Origin: Antedon mediterranea
Lineage: Eukaryota; Echinodermata; Crinoidea; Comatulida; Antedonidae
DNA: 64,000 nucleotides
Direction of reading: 5' to 3'
NCBI RefSeq assembly: GCF_964355755.1
Contig: NC_092670.1
Coordinates: forward strand, 35,947,795-36,011,794
Position 1 is the first letter of the stretch. Each line of letters opens with the position of its first letter. The notes beneath the pieces are model-generated. The model was not told the DNA's origin. It saw only the letters and a list, made by a program, of their open reading frames with translations, and searched no databases. This document shows, in pieces, positions 1-12,960 of this stretch. Made by a program: the position numbers and the translations under genes.

Positions 1-227
1 ACTAACAATACATACATTTTGCAATGAGAAAATGACACCATTGCGCAATTAATATCTGAGTGTACCACGACACTTTAAAGATAATGATTTAAAAATCCAT
101 ATTTTTTTATGTTTAAAATTACTTTTCCTTCCTGAGAGAATTAGGTCTGTTTTTTCAGTGGTGGTCATGTCAAGCTAATTTAATATTCAGTTCTTTAGTA
201 GGTACATAGACTTATTAATCTGTCAAT
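1..227. other. 3' flank of GH3 copy A
   Basis: AT-rich sequence after the stop codon of copy A (its 3' untranslated region and beyond). I see no further gene or structured repeat in it. Confidence 0.5.
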
Positions 228-3200
228 TCACTCGAATGTATGTTGTAATAGGAAGGCCACCATTTCTGTTGTTTTCAGTTTTCTTGGTTGCTTAAATTGC
301 GTTACCGATGCTGTGGAATTGTCTAGTATGTACTTCTTAAATTCAGCAAAACCATTTGGCTTAACTTGACGTACATCCATCGGGGCAATACTGCCTTTGT
401 CCCGGTACGACTTATAGGCAAATGCTTGATCACAAAGTGCAGAATCAATCTGGAATAGAAAGAGATTTAGTAATGAAAATTTAAATTATCTAAACTGTTT
501 AAAATATTCATAGATAGCTGTTTGGTTCATTGAAGTTAACAAATACATGTGTATTAATTTGATTTGATTGACTTTGAACCAGATTATACTTAACGATTTA
601 CCGTTGATTTTTCGTCGGCTGTCAACACATATTCTCCATCTTTTCCTTTGATTTCAATGAAAATTACGTAATATCCAGGTTCAGCATTTCTTTCACCATC
701 TGAAATAAAAACATAAAAATCTACTATTTACAATTTTAGCATATTCCTTGTTTACAAGCATAATTTGTGGAAAGAATGGAACCTAAAAATTACCACCAAC
801 GCATTAGGCCTAGAGTACGAACCTGGTAGAAGGTCACTCTCCGCGGAAGTGAAATCAACGAGCCGTTGGCTAGGCCATTTTTTTACGCATTTTAATATTG
901 ACGTGTATACTGCTGATTCGTCCACTTTTTCACTACGTAGGTTTAATATTTGACCATACCTATAAAACAAAACCGGAAACATGCGTAAAGAATAAAATAC
1001 TGATGCAGCATCTGTTGAAAAACACGTTAAAGATGGGCTGTGCAAATATTCCTATGGTACCTCACAAATAGATCGGTAGTATGTAGAGATACAGCACTGG
1101 GAATTGGGTGAAATTGTCTGTTGCACTTTTCAATGTATTCAAAGTTTAGGTATTAAGTATTTTCTCCAATTTTTCAAAGTTTATGTTTTCTTCAATTTTT
1201 CAAAATTTATTTTGACGTGTTGTGAACTCATTCTCTTACCTGTACTGAAATTCAATCATTGGAGTTGTGTTATAGAAGTCCACAACTTTTATGACGTCAC
1301 CAAATCTAAATCTGTATAACCCACATGTCGGGTTGCTTACCACCATTTCGTACTGTTCTCCAACTTTAACAGAATCCCCAAAAATGATTTTTGGGTTTGC
1401 GTCTCCGCTAAAAACAAAACATACTGTTTACTCTTTTGTTTGAGAAGGGAATTGTACAGTCCCTTTTAACTTTATATGATAATATTGTATTTGTTTTAAT
1501 TAATTAATGGAAATTAAAACATAATTCTAAAGTGTATTCGATTAGATCGATTTGAAGAAATAAGAGATATAATATCGTTTATAACAGTGTTTTTTAATAG
1601 CAAGGCACCACTTTTGCAAAATGATCATTCAAATCAATCATTCGCCAGTATATTTACCAGAGGAATTATTGTACCTTATAAAAAATTTAGTTTCAGTAAA
1701 AGCATGGGTTGTAGATTTGTAGTATGATCTACAAAAGGCAACTTTTGACATGTTATTTGTCACTGGAAGTCAATCTACTGATTGTGCTTGTTTATCGTTG
1801 CTTTGCTCAGAATGTCGAGATACTAAAGCAAGCTTTAAAAAAAAAAGCTAGAAGTAATAGAGCGATCTGAAGAACCTCACAACAGAGGCATTAAGGAAAC
1901 GTAATGTTTACAAATACACAAATTAGCCCCTCCAAGGGTGTATTAAGATTTCAAAACAAGCTCGACCGAAGACGTCGCATGTTCTCCATTTTCTTTATTA
2001 GGAATACATACCTTTGTTCTACAGGAATGAATTCATAAATGAGTGCTGCAGGAACTAGAGTGTACCACAAAGGAGGAGTTAGTGAACGATTTACTCCAAA
2101 CAATCCTTCAGTGCCACCGTAAGCTGAGGTTACTTGTAAAAGCCCTGAACAGGATTAGAAAAAAAAAACAATTATTAGGTTTTTATTTCATAGGCTATGA
2201 AGTAACTGATTTCTTTCGAAAATGAATACTTTTTGGTGTTCAAAACCTCATGCCAGCTAATGGAAGTAGGCCTGACTATAGTCTCACGACAGAACTCCTG
2301 TAGATTGTCGACTACGTGAACGGAAAACAACTGTGTTGGACTATATGTTCACTATAAAGTCTTGTCTAAAAATAGTTCATTTATAACATTTAGACAGGCC
2401 GTACCTTTAGCGTATGTTCTGCCAAGTTCCTCGTTGCTTGTCCCAAGATTAATACCTGTAAAGTGTTTTAACGTCGGCCAGATTCTTTTTGCGATTCCGA
2501 CAAATCCTTTTTCAAATTCTCTTCTTAAAAACTGGATTCTCTGTGGTACAAATCTGGCTGTGATCTGTTTGTTTATTTCTAGGCGGACGTCATCGGGAAT
2601 ATTTAGAGTTGAACTGATACAACCGGTCTCCAAGTCATTCAACATCTGTGGCCAATGCTTCTCCAAAACTTGAAACGCGCTTAGTAGCAAAGGTGTAAAT
2701 GGTGACTCGATACTTGCGATATATCGATCACATATACCAAATAGCATGTGTACATAACCTGATTCGAACTCTGTCAAAATGTCGTAGCCAGCTGATGGAG
2801 TGGTGGTAAATGCAGCAAGTATCTTCTTGTGAGATTTTTCTAACATTGACACAGGGCCAACGGGTATTCCTGCTTCTTCGGGTCTAGGAGTCGAAGGGCA
2901 ATATACTAGTAAACTGCGCTGTAATGGACTATGCAGTTTAAACCGTTTGTCTTCCATGATAATATGTAATATCAGGGAATTAATTGTTAGTCTCATGGCA
3001 GTTAATGATTGTTTGGTGTATGGTATTTTCTTACTTTTACCAGTTGTTCCCGATGTCAGGGTCAGTCTGACAACTTTGTCTTTCGTCATGACGTTTCCTT
3101 CTCCCTTGCATATCCGATCTATGTATTGTATGTAATGACTGTATTCTGTCAGAGGATGTTTCGCCTTAAATTCATCAAGACTGTGGATCTCGTGGAACTT

Positions 3201-4373
3201 AAAATCTTTGCCATACGCAGTCTTTCCATTTTTCTTGAGACCGTCTAAAAGTAACTTCTCCTGTGTCTTTCGGAAATACTTGGTTTGTTTTTCAAATGAC
3301 CTCCGACTCGATAATTTAGCAAGTAATCGCATAGTTACATTTAGTGAATATAATATGACTATTGAAAATACGTCATGGTGATCAGACCACAAGACAAGCG
3401 ACATGTGCACGAAGATTATGCCAATTATAGATAACAGTGTAAGCAAGAGCACTGAAAAAAAAGAATAAGGATATTCACAATAAATGCAATTTTGTACATG
3501 CAGCGCATGCGTAAAAACACACACATGTCATTTTATGGCCCAATCTATTCATTGGATGTGCTCTGTCTAATATTATAATATACTCCTTTCGTTTTCTAAA
3601 AACAGAGTATAATAAAATAAACAGCACAGAAATTGACATTTCTACCAACAGGAAGTGCTTCCTAGTCTACAGCCTGCTCTTTGAACGAATTTGTTAAAAT
3701 AGTATTTTCTTTCAGAAAGATTCAGAAGCACGTATTTACCGTTGCAGAACTCTGTACCGACGATAAAAAGGATGTATCTATCTATCTTTCTTCATTAAAC
3801 CTAATTTCCGAAAGAAGTTTTAATTTTCAAACACAAGAACATAAAATTCTTGTTTAGTTTGATTTTAGTTTTCTTTATATATTGTTATTTTTTGGTTATG
3901 GAATTTTGTTATTTTAAAATAAAGTGATCAATCAATCAATCAATATTTTTCGACAAAATAAAATTAGAACTGGTTAAATATTATATGCGGTAGGCAAATT
4001 TACACAGACGGGCGGTAACGTTAAGCGGAAACCCGCGTAGCTTGTCTCACGTATAATCTGTATCTATCCTGAGCGGAAACCGCCAAGTTCCGCTCCGGCG
4101 TGTGTGTAAATGGTCCTAAAGAATAACATAGATCCTATATTTGTATTACCCTATTACCCCACCGTTACCGCTTGCACGTACTATGTTTTGTATGATCCGG
4201 TATGTTGTAAAGTACACAGTTTGGAATGTGAGAACATTACCTTCTAGAACAGCCAATGTAGGTGATTCGACAGTCTGCAGGCCTACGTTCAGAGCTACTC
4301 CAACACAGCGGTATACACAGCCAGCAAGAACCAAACTACCGACTGCACCAAGAAGAATCCTTGTGCCTCTCAT
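228..4373 (-). CDS. GH3 domain-containing protein, copy A (seven exons, one frameshift in exon 6)
   Basis: Exons (minus strand): 4373-4241, 3451-2405, 2132-2012, 1407-1240, 959-823, 700-602, 449-228; all junctions are GT..AG. About 641 residues if the frame is restored. The start is the ATG of a short exon encoding MRGTRILLGAVG, shared with copies B and C. Exon 1 and the start of exon 2 give two or three hydrophobic segments, so a membrane anchor is likely. The ANL-type nucleotide-binding motif TSGTTGKSKKIPYT is in exon 2, GGTEGLFGVN in exon 3 and YRFRFGD in exon 4; these correspond to the three GH3 motifs. Plant GH3 enzymes adenylate a carboxylate and join it to an amino acid; the substrate of animal GH3 proteins is not known to me. 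Exon 6 is 99 nt where phase requires 98: a run of five A at 660-664 shifts the frame. It is the most divergent of the four copies. Family assignment is strong; activity of this copy is uncertain. Confidence 0.85.
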
Positions 4374-5505
4374 TTTGCTTGCTGAAAAAGTAATTCTATG
4401 TATACAATGTAATAGTCATACACAACTGGAATGGCTAACCGCCAAATAACAACGTATTATCGCCGTTGACACACTGCCCGGGATTTCACAAGAGATTGCA
4501 ATACGAAAATAAATATTTAAACAACCGTTTGAATTGAGAGATGGCAGTATGTGTTTACCAAATGTTTCCTAATCGTTTAGAATTAAGTCACAGTCAGAGT
4601 ACATGGTTTTCAAATTACATCGAAACACAACTTATATTCATCATTATATCAGACTTAAAACGTTTTGCATTTTCTATAATCACAAACATCCGATCACAGT
4701 CCGTATATAGCTTAGAGGTTAGCATCTTGCTTTCACGAGTTCAACTTGGTTTAACTTTACTTGTTTCGATAACTTAGTTATTGAAGTAAAACTCAAATTG
4801 TACAGCATAATACAGTGGATTACCGGTAAAATTGCTAACGGCTTACGTAGGCATTATGAACTTGCAGTTTTTAAATCATGTGTCAATAAATTCAGAGAAC
4901 TAAATCAAAACAGTTAGGCCTATTTTACATCATATTATACTAGTTGACATTTTATTTTCCAGTATCAATACCACGGCATTGAAAAGGTGGCTTTACGGCT
5001 GTCAAATGACCAAACAACATTATAACTCCAAAACTTAGTGTTACGTTATAAAACAACATTAACATTTACTTTAATACATAGGCATAAACAAAGGCAATTA
5101 TATTCTTTTTAAAAAGACATTTTCAAAGTTCGTAATTACATTTATTTTGAGGTAAGCTTAGTTCTAATAGCAAGGACGTAAGCCAAGTTACTTGCGTTGC
5201 ACTTGCGTACTTGCATTGCGTTGGGTGCAAAATGCGTAGTGGAAATACATCAGTGCTTCATTACTGTTAGAATATCCAAAGCAAAAGTCAATCATGATCT
5301 CTCCTTGTCTTTATAAATATCAGAAATTGTACTGAGACTTTTCGTTTTGTATACTAATATTTATGTCAGATGAATCATGATTTTCCAGTATTATAAATAA
5401 CATAACGTAACATTAATGTTTTAACATAAACAATTGTTTCCAATATAAGGTGTTCACGTAAATATGATTTTACTTCCGACATGACCCACCATTTTACTAG
5501 GTCCT
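4374..5505. other. Intergenic region between GH3 copies A and B
   Basis: Holds the promoter side of copy A and the 3' flank of copy B; TTTATT at 5141-5146 (AATAAA on the minus strand) is a possible poly(A) signal for B. A GCGTTGCA/TTGCGT-rich patch lies at about 5180-5240. No supported open frame. Confidence 0.4.
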
Positions 5506-8500
5506 TCAGTCTGATGTCTGATCTAAAATAAATGCGACAGTGCCTTCTGTTTTGAGTTTTCGTGGCTGTTTAAACTGGTTAAAAGTAGCTGTGGAATTGT
5601 CAACGATGTAATTCTTCAGTCTTGCAAATCCACCTGGTTTGACAAAGAGGACGTCTGCCGTACCGATACCGTTTTGGGAACGCCACATTTTGTACAAGGC
5701 CGCGTGCTCACAAAGTTCAGAATCCAGCTAAACAAAAAAGACAATTAAAATATATTCTGGCATATCACTTATTATTTTATTGTTATGATTTGTACATGAC
5801 AAGAAAGAGAATGAAATGTTTTTTTGATTGATTTATTAATTATTATAGGCCTAAGCCGTATATCTGTGTAGGCCTACATACAATCACAATGTAGGCTAAA
5901 CGCACGTCTACATCCATGCTCACCATTATAATATATTATTTTTCATACATGTGTTGTTGATCACTGATTAATTGAATGTGAAAGTGTTGCTGGATTTTGG
6001 TTTACTACTTTACTTGATTTTTACTTACTAGTGTACTTATATGTTCTCCGATGTCACCTTTATTTCCTTCCACTTCCACGAACACCACATAGTAATGTGG
6101 ACCTTGCCGCTTGGCAGAATCTAAACAGTAGTAGAAATATTACAATTTTCTTTTGGATCATATTACGTGAAATAAAAACATTATGTTTCCGATTCTCCTT
6201 CATAGCCTTAATTCTTCAGACTTTTCTGGAACATTGATTGGTTGGTACATTTTTTGTTTATTTATCTTGATTCTTCGGTTGATTGATCCATTTAAGTACA
6301 TTGATTTGGTATTGATTGGATTTGATGATTGATTAAATTCTTATTGATAAATTACTGATTAAATTATCTTAAGTTAGGCCTATCAATTACAGTATAATGA
6401 TTGGTTAATCTATGATTGTAGAATTTATTTGATTGATTTTGATTGATTTAAAGTGATTAATAACTTTATCAACAATTCATTTTTAATTATTGATCCGTTG
6501 ATTGATGGAAAGCTTATTGGCAATTTATTGATTTGTATTGACTACACTAGATGTGAAACGTTTACAGTACCTGGCATCAGAAAGCTTTCAGCACAAGCAT
6601 ATTCAATAAGTGTAATCCCTGAAAACTGTCTGAATGTATTCTCCAGAGCCTTACGCATGCAAACCTCATCAACCTTCTCTCCACGAATGCTTAGCAACTG
6701 GCCGTACCTAAAGATGGAAAACACATTCACGGTACAGTGTATAGCAGTGCATTAAGCCCTACTGCTTATAGTTTATACCATTAAGTAGATATTGTAAGGC
6801 TCTGTGGTTTAATTTCCATTAGAAAATAGCTTTTAATAACTCTCTAATGGTAGTAATAGTAGCGTTGTTGCTTTTTAGTTTTAAGTATCTTTGATTTAGT
6901 AAACATACATAGATAGAATTTATTTAAACGTATTTGTTTTTATACTGTATGTTAGTGTAAGATCATAACATATGACAGGTGAATGCTGTTGCATTTTCAA
7001 TGTTAGATCATGTTCTTACTTATCTTTCATGTATTCAATAGATATCCTATTTGATTTATTTTAAATACCTGTACTGAAACTCAACAACAGGAGATTCATT
7101 GTAAAAGTCGACTACTTTAATGACGTCACCAATTCGAAATCGATATAACCCACATGTCCAGTTACTGACTACAAGCTCATATATTTGTCCAACTTTTACT
7201 TGGTCACCAAAATATGTATTAGGATTATTTTCTTCGCTGAATAAAAATAAAATAAAATAGTTTAGCGTATAGGCCTAGTTTATGTAAAATATATCGCTAG
7301 TGCGTAGCAATGTACATACGTATCACCAGCCAAACTTAATGTCATCTTTAAAAATAAACAGATGAGTTAAAGATTAATGAGTTTTAACATCTAATTTGAA
7401 TCTTATATTTATTAATCTTCATACTTTCATCTTTCATAGTCTTTGACTTGTTTGTTTTGTAAGCTTACTTCTTTTAAACATATAAAATTAACATTAATAA
7501 TAATAATGATGGTAGTCTTATATAGCGCCTAATACAATGTTTCTAAGAACTTCACACAGAAAAATAATCCATTAAATATTCCAAGATAGCCAAAAAACGT
7601 AAAACAGAGAAACCATTTAGGCCTACATCGCTTCGTTCTCCAGCATTTTAAAGCTCCTATTTAAACAGAGTGAAAAGGCATCTGTCTATCTTATCCTACC
7701 AAAATAAGAAGTAATGTGTTGCCTCGTCAATAGCTTGTGCCAGATCATTCATGAGCAGATGAAAAGATAAATGATTCGTTGCCATAAAACAGTGTAGATA
7801 ATCGTAAATACCTAGGAGGACAATATGGTGCGATAAGCTCATCCTATAAGATGGCGAAGTATTTTAGTAGGATGAAACAATCGATTGTCTAGGCCATATG
7901 TTGATTTGCAAACTAAATCCATCACCTTGTTTGAAAAAAATTGGGGCAAACATTATTATAATAGCTTACCTTTCATCAATTGGAATAAACTCAAACAAAA
8001 CTGAATCTGGAACCAAGGTATAACGGTGAGGTGGAGGTCTCAGCATGGTTAAATTAACACCGTAGAAGCCCTCAGTCCCTAGATACCGCTCCGAGGCAAA
8101 CGCTACGCCTATAAATAACAAAATATATATCACCCCGGTAGTAATTATGTAATTATGAAATAGTGTTATCGATCCATCATGTCCGCTGTCAATTCTATAT
8201 TAGTTTCAGTTACTGTTAGCTATTTGTTTACACTAAAATAAAGTTGAAAATTGAGCTTTATAACTTTAAAATATATGTAACAGAATAAGTACAGCAATGT
8301 TACCTTTCATATATGTATTACAAAGCTTGTCGGCACATCTGTTAAGATCTGTTCCAAGCCAAACACGTAGTTTAGGCCATATGCGTTTGCCTATTCCGTC
8401 GAAGCCTTTCTCAAATTCTCTTCTTAAGAACTGCACTCTATCCGGATTACATTTACCTTTTAACTTCTCTTCTAGATCTGCACGGACTTCGACAGGAATA

Positions 8501-9632
8501 TTTAACTTCGACCACAATGAACCTCCTTCGATGTCTTTTAGCATTTGTTCCCAGTGTGTTTCAAGTGTTTTAAAAGCAGTTATTAGTAGCGGTGTGAACA
8601 GCACAGTAATTGATTTTAAAAATCTATCACGAATACCAAATAACAAATGAACATAACACGCTTCAAACTCAGTTGAAATGTCAAAACCTGAAATTGGTGT
8701 AGAATAGATTTGTAAATAGTTCTTGTAGGATTTGGGAATTACTGACCCAGCAACTACAGCAATACCGCTTTCGGGTGGTAAACTCTCTGGGCACACGAAC
8801 ATATAAAGCGTGCGACGCAAAGGGCTGCTCGTGCTGAACGTTTTAGCAACACATTTCGGTGCCAGTAAAGTGATAGGCTTCGAAAACCTCCAAACAGCGT
8901 CAATTGTATATGGTATTTTCTTCCCTTTTCCAGTAGTTCCCGATGTTATTCTCAACTGAATAACCTCATCTTTTGTGAGAACATTTAGTTCTCCAGCGCA
9001 GATGCGATCAACATATTTCTCATAGTGACTATACGTGGTCAACGGATGCCTCGTCTTGAATTCCCCAAGACTGTGAATATCACCAAGATGAAACTCTTTG
9101 CCATATATGGTATTTTGATTATGACGTAGCCCATTGAGGATATATTTTTCTTGTGTCTTTCTGAATTTCTTTGTTAGCTTCTCAAACGACTTAAACACGA
9201 AAAAAGACGTAATTTGGCATACTATGTTGATCAGATAGAGTAGATATAGAGATGATGCATCTAGATGGTCAGACCATTCCAGTGACGATATGTGAACAAG
9301 ATTCAATCCTAACAGTGTACAAAACAGGAGCACAATAGCTGAAATTGGAAACATTTTAATAGTTCAATGACTGTCTACTGGTGACCTTCTAGAGGAAAGA
9401 ATAAAAGAATATACAAATGTCCTATCTTTGTAGTCATAATATTTGCTTTTGGGCTTGTATTCCGGTCCAAACAAAATTTTAATAATTTAAACACCTTACC
9501 TTCTACAACAACCAAAACGGGTGCTTCGATAGTCTGATGGCCTACGTTAAGAACTATTCCAATGAAGCGGTATACACAGCAGGCAAGAACCAAACTACCG
9601 ACTGCACCAATAATAATCTTCGGGCCTCTCAT
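5506..9632 (-). CDS. GH3 domain-containing protein, copy B (seven exons, intact)
   Basis: Exons: 9632-9500, 9338-8304, 8108-7970, 7236-7069, 6707-6571, 6120-6029, 5727-5506. They sum to 1926 nt, 641 residues plus stop, with every phase compatible. An upstream in-frame ATG at 9650 exists, but MRGPK at 9632 matches copies A and C. Hydrophobic segments lie near residues 5-30, 46-60 and 74-93, followed by a basic helix. The phosphate-binding motif TSGTTGKGKKIPYT is near residues 176-189, the second motif GTEGFYGVN near 399 and the third, YRFRIGD, near 466-472. All three GH3 motifs are present, so this copy could be catalytic. It probably belongs to the acyl-acid-amido synthetase fold, anchored in a membrane by its N-terminus. 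It is very close to copy D, especially in exons 2, 6 and 7. Intron 3 holds a SINE-like stretch and intron 5 is rich in GATT. Confidence 0.9.
7490..7700. repeat. SINE-like repeat remnant in intron 3 of GH3 copy B
   Basis: The stretch begins with AATAATAATGATGG, followed by TCTTATATAGCGCCT and then a region around CTAAGAACTTCACAC. This wording resembles short interspersed elements common in invertebrate introns. I recognise the style, not a specific family. Confidence 0.3.
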
Positions 9633-10089
9633 TTTGTGTTGACTAGCCAATTAAACAATGACTATAGATCAATCGCAATAGAAGAACATCAGCAATGTAC
9701 CATTCTTATTAAGCATGTAAGATAATGGCAAGTAAGATAACAAACACAAATATTGAAACTACGATTGCAAACTCTAGTATCGTTAGTGTCACACCACCTG
9801 ATACGGTATCATGTCTAGCGATATTAAAAACAACCTACAGTGTGTTGTCTTTTGTCGTCATTACAGGAAAAATGATAGTTTAATCACTTTTATTGCAATC
9901 ATAAAACATAGCAACATCAATATCGTCATTTCCAGTTCCGGCTTAGTCACTAAGTCAAGGGCACTTTGTTTTCTTATTGCAGCAAATAATAAGTTTCTTA
10001 AATCATAGACGATTTAAAACTTTATTTTCTATAACCATTTTACAAGAGATTCTTCATTTCATATATGTTGTGTCTATAGGCACACAGCC

Positions 10090-10580
10090 TCCAAAAAATA
10101 CAGGGAAGGTTTCACCTCCCGACATCAGGGACGGTGTCACCTTCAGACATCAGAGAAGGTTTCACCTTCAGACATTAGGAAGGGTGTCACCTCCAGACAT
10201 CAGAAAAGGTGTTACATCCAGACATCAGGGAAGGTGTCACCTACTGACATTAGGGAAGGTGTCACCTTCAGACATCAGGAAAGGTGTCATCTCCAGACGT
10301 CAGGGAATGTTTCACCTCCAGACACCAGGAAAGGTTTCACCTCCAGACATCTGGGAAGGTGCCACATCCAGACATCAGGAAAGGTGTCATCTTTAGACAT
10401 CAGGAAGGTGTCACCTTTAGATATCAATAAAGGTATCACCTTCAGACATCAAGAAAGATATCACCTCCAGAGGTCAGGGAATGTTTTACCTCCAGACATC
10501 AAGAAAGGTATCACCTCCAGAGGTCAGAGAATGTTTTACCTCCAGACATAAGGGTTAATGTTTCAACTCCAGACATCAGG
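10090..10580. repeat. 25-bp minisatellite downstream of GH3 copy C, about 19 units
   Basis: The unit is approximately CAGGGAAGGTGTCACCTCC followed by AGACAT, 25 bp. Units differ at several positions, so the array is old or mutating. It lies between the first exon of copy B and the last exon of copy C. Because 25 is not a multiple of three and units lack stop codons, it produces long but meaningless open frames. Confidence 0.9.
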
Positions 10581-11514
10581 GATGTTGTTTCTGACAAAAC
10601 TCTACAAAAATAGATGGTTTCGAACTTTCTTAATACAAATTGAATACTAATAATACACAATATGAATTTCCATTTGAAATACAGTAATTGGATTAAAAAT
10701 AATTATTAATACACACAAGTTAACGAATATTATAGTTTCCCAATATTGAGAAATATCATTATGATCATTTAGATACATTCTCTATAGGCATATTCTCTGA
10801 TCTAAAATATACGCAACAGCGCCTGATGTTTTTAGCTTTCGTGGCTGCTTAAACTGGTTAAATGTAGCTGTAGAATTGCTAATGATGAAATTCCTCATTT
10901 TTGCAAATCCACCTGGCTTCACGACAATGACTTCCATTGTTCCGATTCCGTTTTGGGAACGCCACACTTTGTAGAGGGCCGCCAATTTGCAAAGTTCAGC
11001 ATCAAACTAGGAAATTTAGAAATGTGGATATATTACAATTAATGATATTATTGTTATGAGCGCAAATCACATGGCAACTGGAAGAGGCCGGCAGCGTTCG
11101 GATTGTTGCTCCGTAGCGGAACAATTAAATACAGCGCACTCTACAGTTTAGTTTTCATTTTCATAATATCTATAGGCCTATCTCATCATTCTGATAAGAG
11201 TTCAATAGAACCATATCGAATGTAAATAGTTGAAACCAACGCAACATGATATGAAATCAACCAATCAAATCAAATCAATTCCAAACTTGTCGCAGAGGCG
11301 CAAATAACTTGGCCAATGATCAGCGACGGCATTTATGAATGAAAATCGTCGAATATTTGTAAAAATTACGAAATTCAACTTACTATTGTGCTTATGTTTC
11401 CAATATTCTTAACTGCGTTTCCCGTAGCTTCCAATTCGACGAATACTACATAGTAATATGGACCTTGCCGCTTACAAGAATCTGAACATGAAAAAGATAT
11501 TTCCTATTTTGCAT

Positions 11515-12195
11515 GCATTGATCATCGATCATTACCATTTGTATTTATCGATCATTACCATTTGTATTGATCGATCATTACCATTTGTATTGATCGATCA
11601 TTACCATTTGTATTGATCGATCATTACCATTTGTATTGATCGATCATTACCATTTGTATTTATCGATCATTACCATTTGTATTGATCGATCATTACCATT
11701 TGTATTGATCGATCATTACCATTTGTATTGATCGATCATTACCATTTGTATTGATCGATCATTACCATTTGTATTGATCGATCATTACCATTTGTATTTA
11801 TCGATCATTACCGTTTGTATTTATCGATCATTACCATTTGTATTTATCGATCATTACCATTTGTATTAATCGATCATTACCATTTGTATTGACCGAACAT
11901 TACCATTAATAATGATCGATCATTACCATTTGTATTGATCGATCATTACCTTTTGTATTAATCGATCATTACCATTTGTATTGATCGATCATTACCATTT
12001 GTATTGATCGATCATTACCATTTGTTTTGATCGATCATTACCGTTTGTATTTATCGATCATTACCGTTTGTATTTATCGATCATTACTATTTGTATTGAT
12101 CGATCATTACCATTTGTATTTATCGATCATAACCATTTGTATTGATCGATCATTACCATTTGTATTTATCAATCATTACCATTTGTATTGATAAA
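11515..12195. repeat. 23-bp minisatellite in intron 5 of GH3 copy C, about 29 units
   Basis: The unit is TTGATCGATCATTACCATTT plus GTA, 23 bp, with variants (TTTATCGATC, TTAATCGATC, ACCGTTTG). It fills most of intron 5. The same intron of copies B and D is rich in TTGATTGATT without a clean period. Confidence 0.95.
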
Positions 12196-12900
12196 TAACT
12201 GCAGGGTCGATGTATACATTCATTGATTGGAACCGATTGCCAGCGGTATAGAAATATAATGGTTGGTTGTATGCATGACGAGGCCTATATTAATTTATTG
12301 ATCGCATTTGACCAGATTTTATCGATTAGAACATTAAATCTGAAACGTGTACAGTACCTGGCATCAATAAGCTTTCAGCACAAGCATAGTCAATAAGTTT
12401 AATTCCTGAAAACTGTTTCACTGTGTTCTCCAGAGCCTTATGCATAGACACTTCATCAACCTTCTCTCCACGAAGGCTCAGCAACTGGCCGCATCTGTGA
12501 ACAATCGATAGAAGACCACACCAAATATATCGATAGTATACTTAACTCTTGCTATGTATGATATGAAATATTAGATTTGGCAAATGATTCATTTACTTTT
12601 ATACAGTAATAATATATTTATAATTTTCCTAAAATTAAGAAATTAATAAGACTATCGATATTTTTTTTACAGTTTGTCAATTTTTAAATCTAAAGTTCTT
12701 AAAGCTTTAATTTTTACTTTTTGTATGTTTCATTCAGTTTTAGCGTATATTTTTATATCTAAAAAGGCATTTTTCGCTGTTGGATGTAGAAAAAAAACAA
12801 CAAAAAATTGAAAAAAAACCAAAAATTATAATCAATGAATGTTAACTGCGCCAACATGTTTGCGATACTAATTTTCCATTTACAAAAACTAGCTTCACCG

Positions 12901-12960
12901 CACCAGTGTAGACATTTTAAAGTCAAATAACTATTTGACTTTAAAATGTCTACACTGGTG
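12901..12960. repeat. Perfect 60-bp inverted repeat (hairpin) in intron 4 of GH3 copy C
   Basis: Arms 12901-12929 and 12932-12960 are exact reverse complements, 29 bp each, separated by AC. The left arm starts CACCAGTGTAGACATTTTAA. It lies 41 bp from the donor of exon 4. Confidence 0.95.

Noticed and set aside
9977-10551. Open frames of 139 and 105 codons (serine/histidine-rich repeats)
   Set aside because: They are the translation of a 25-bp minisatellite without stop codons; no other support for coding.
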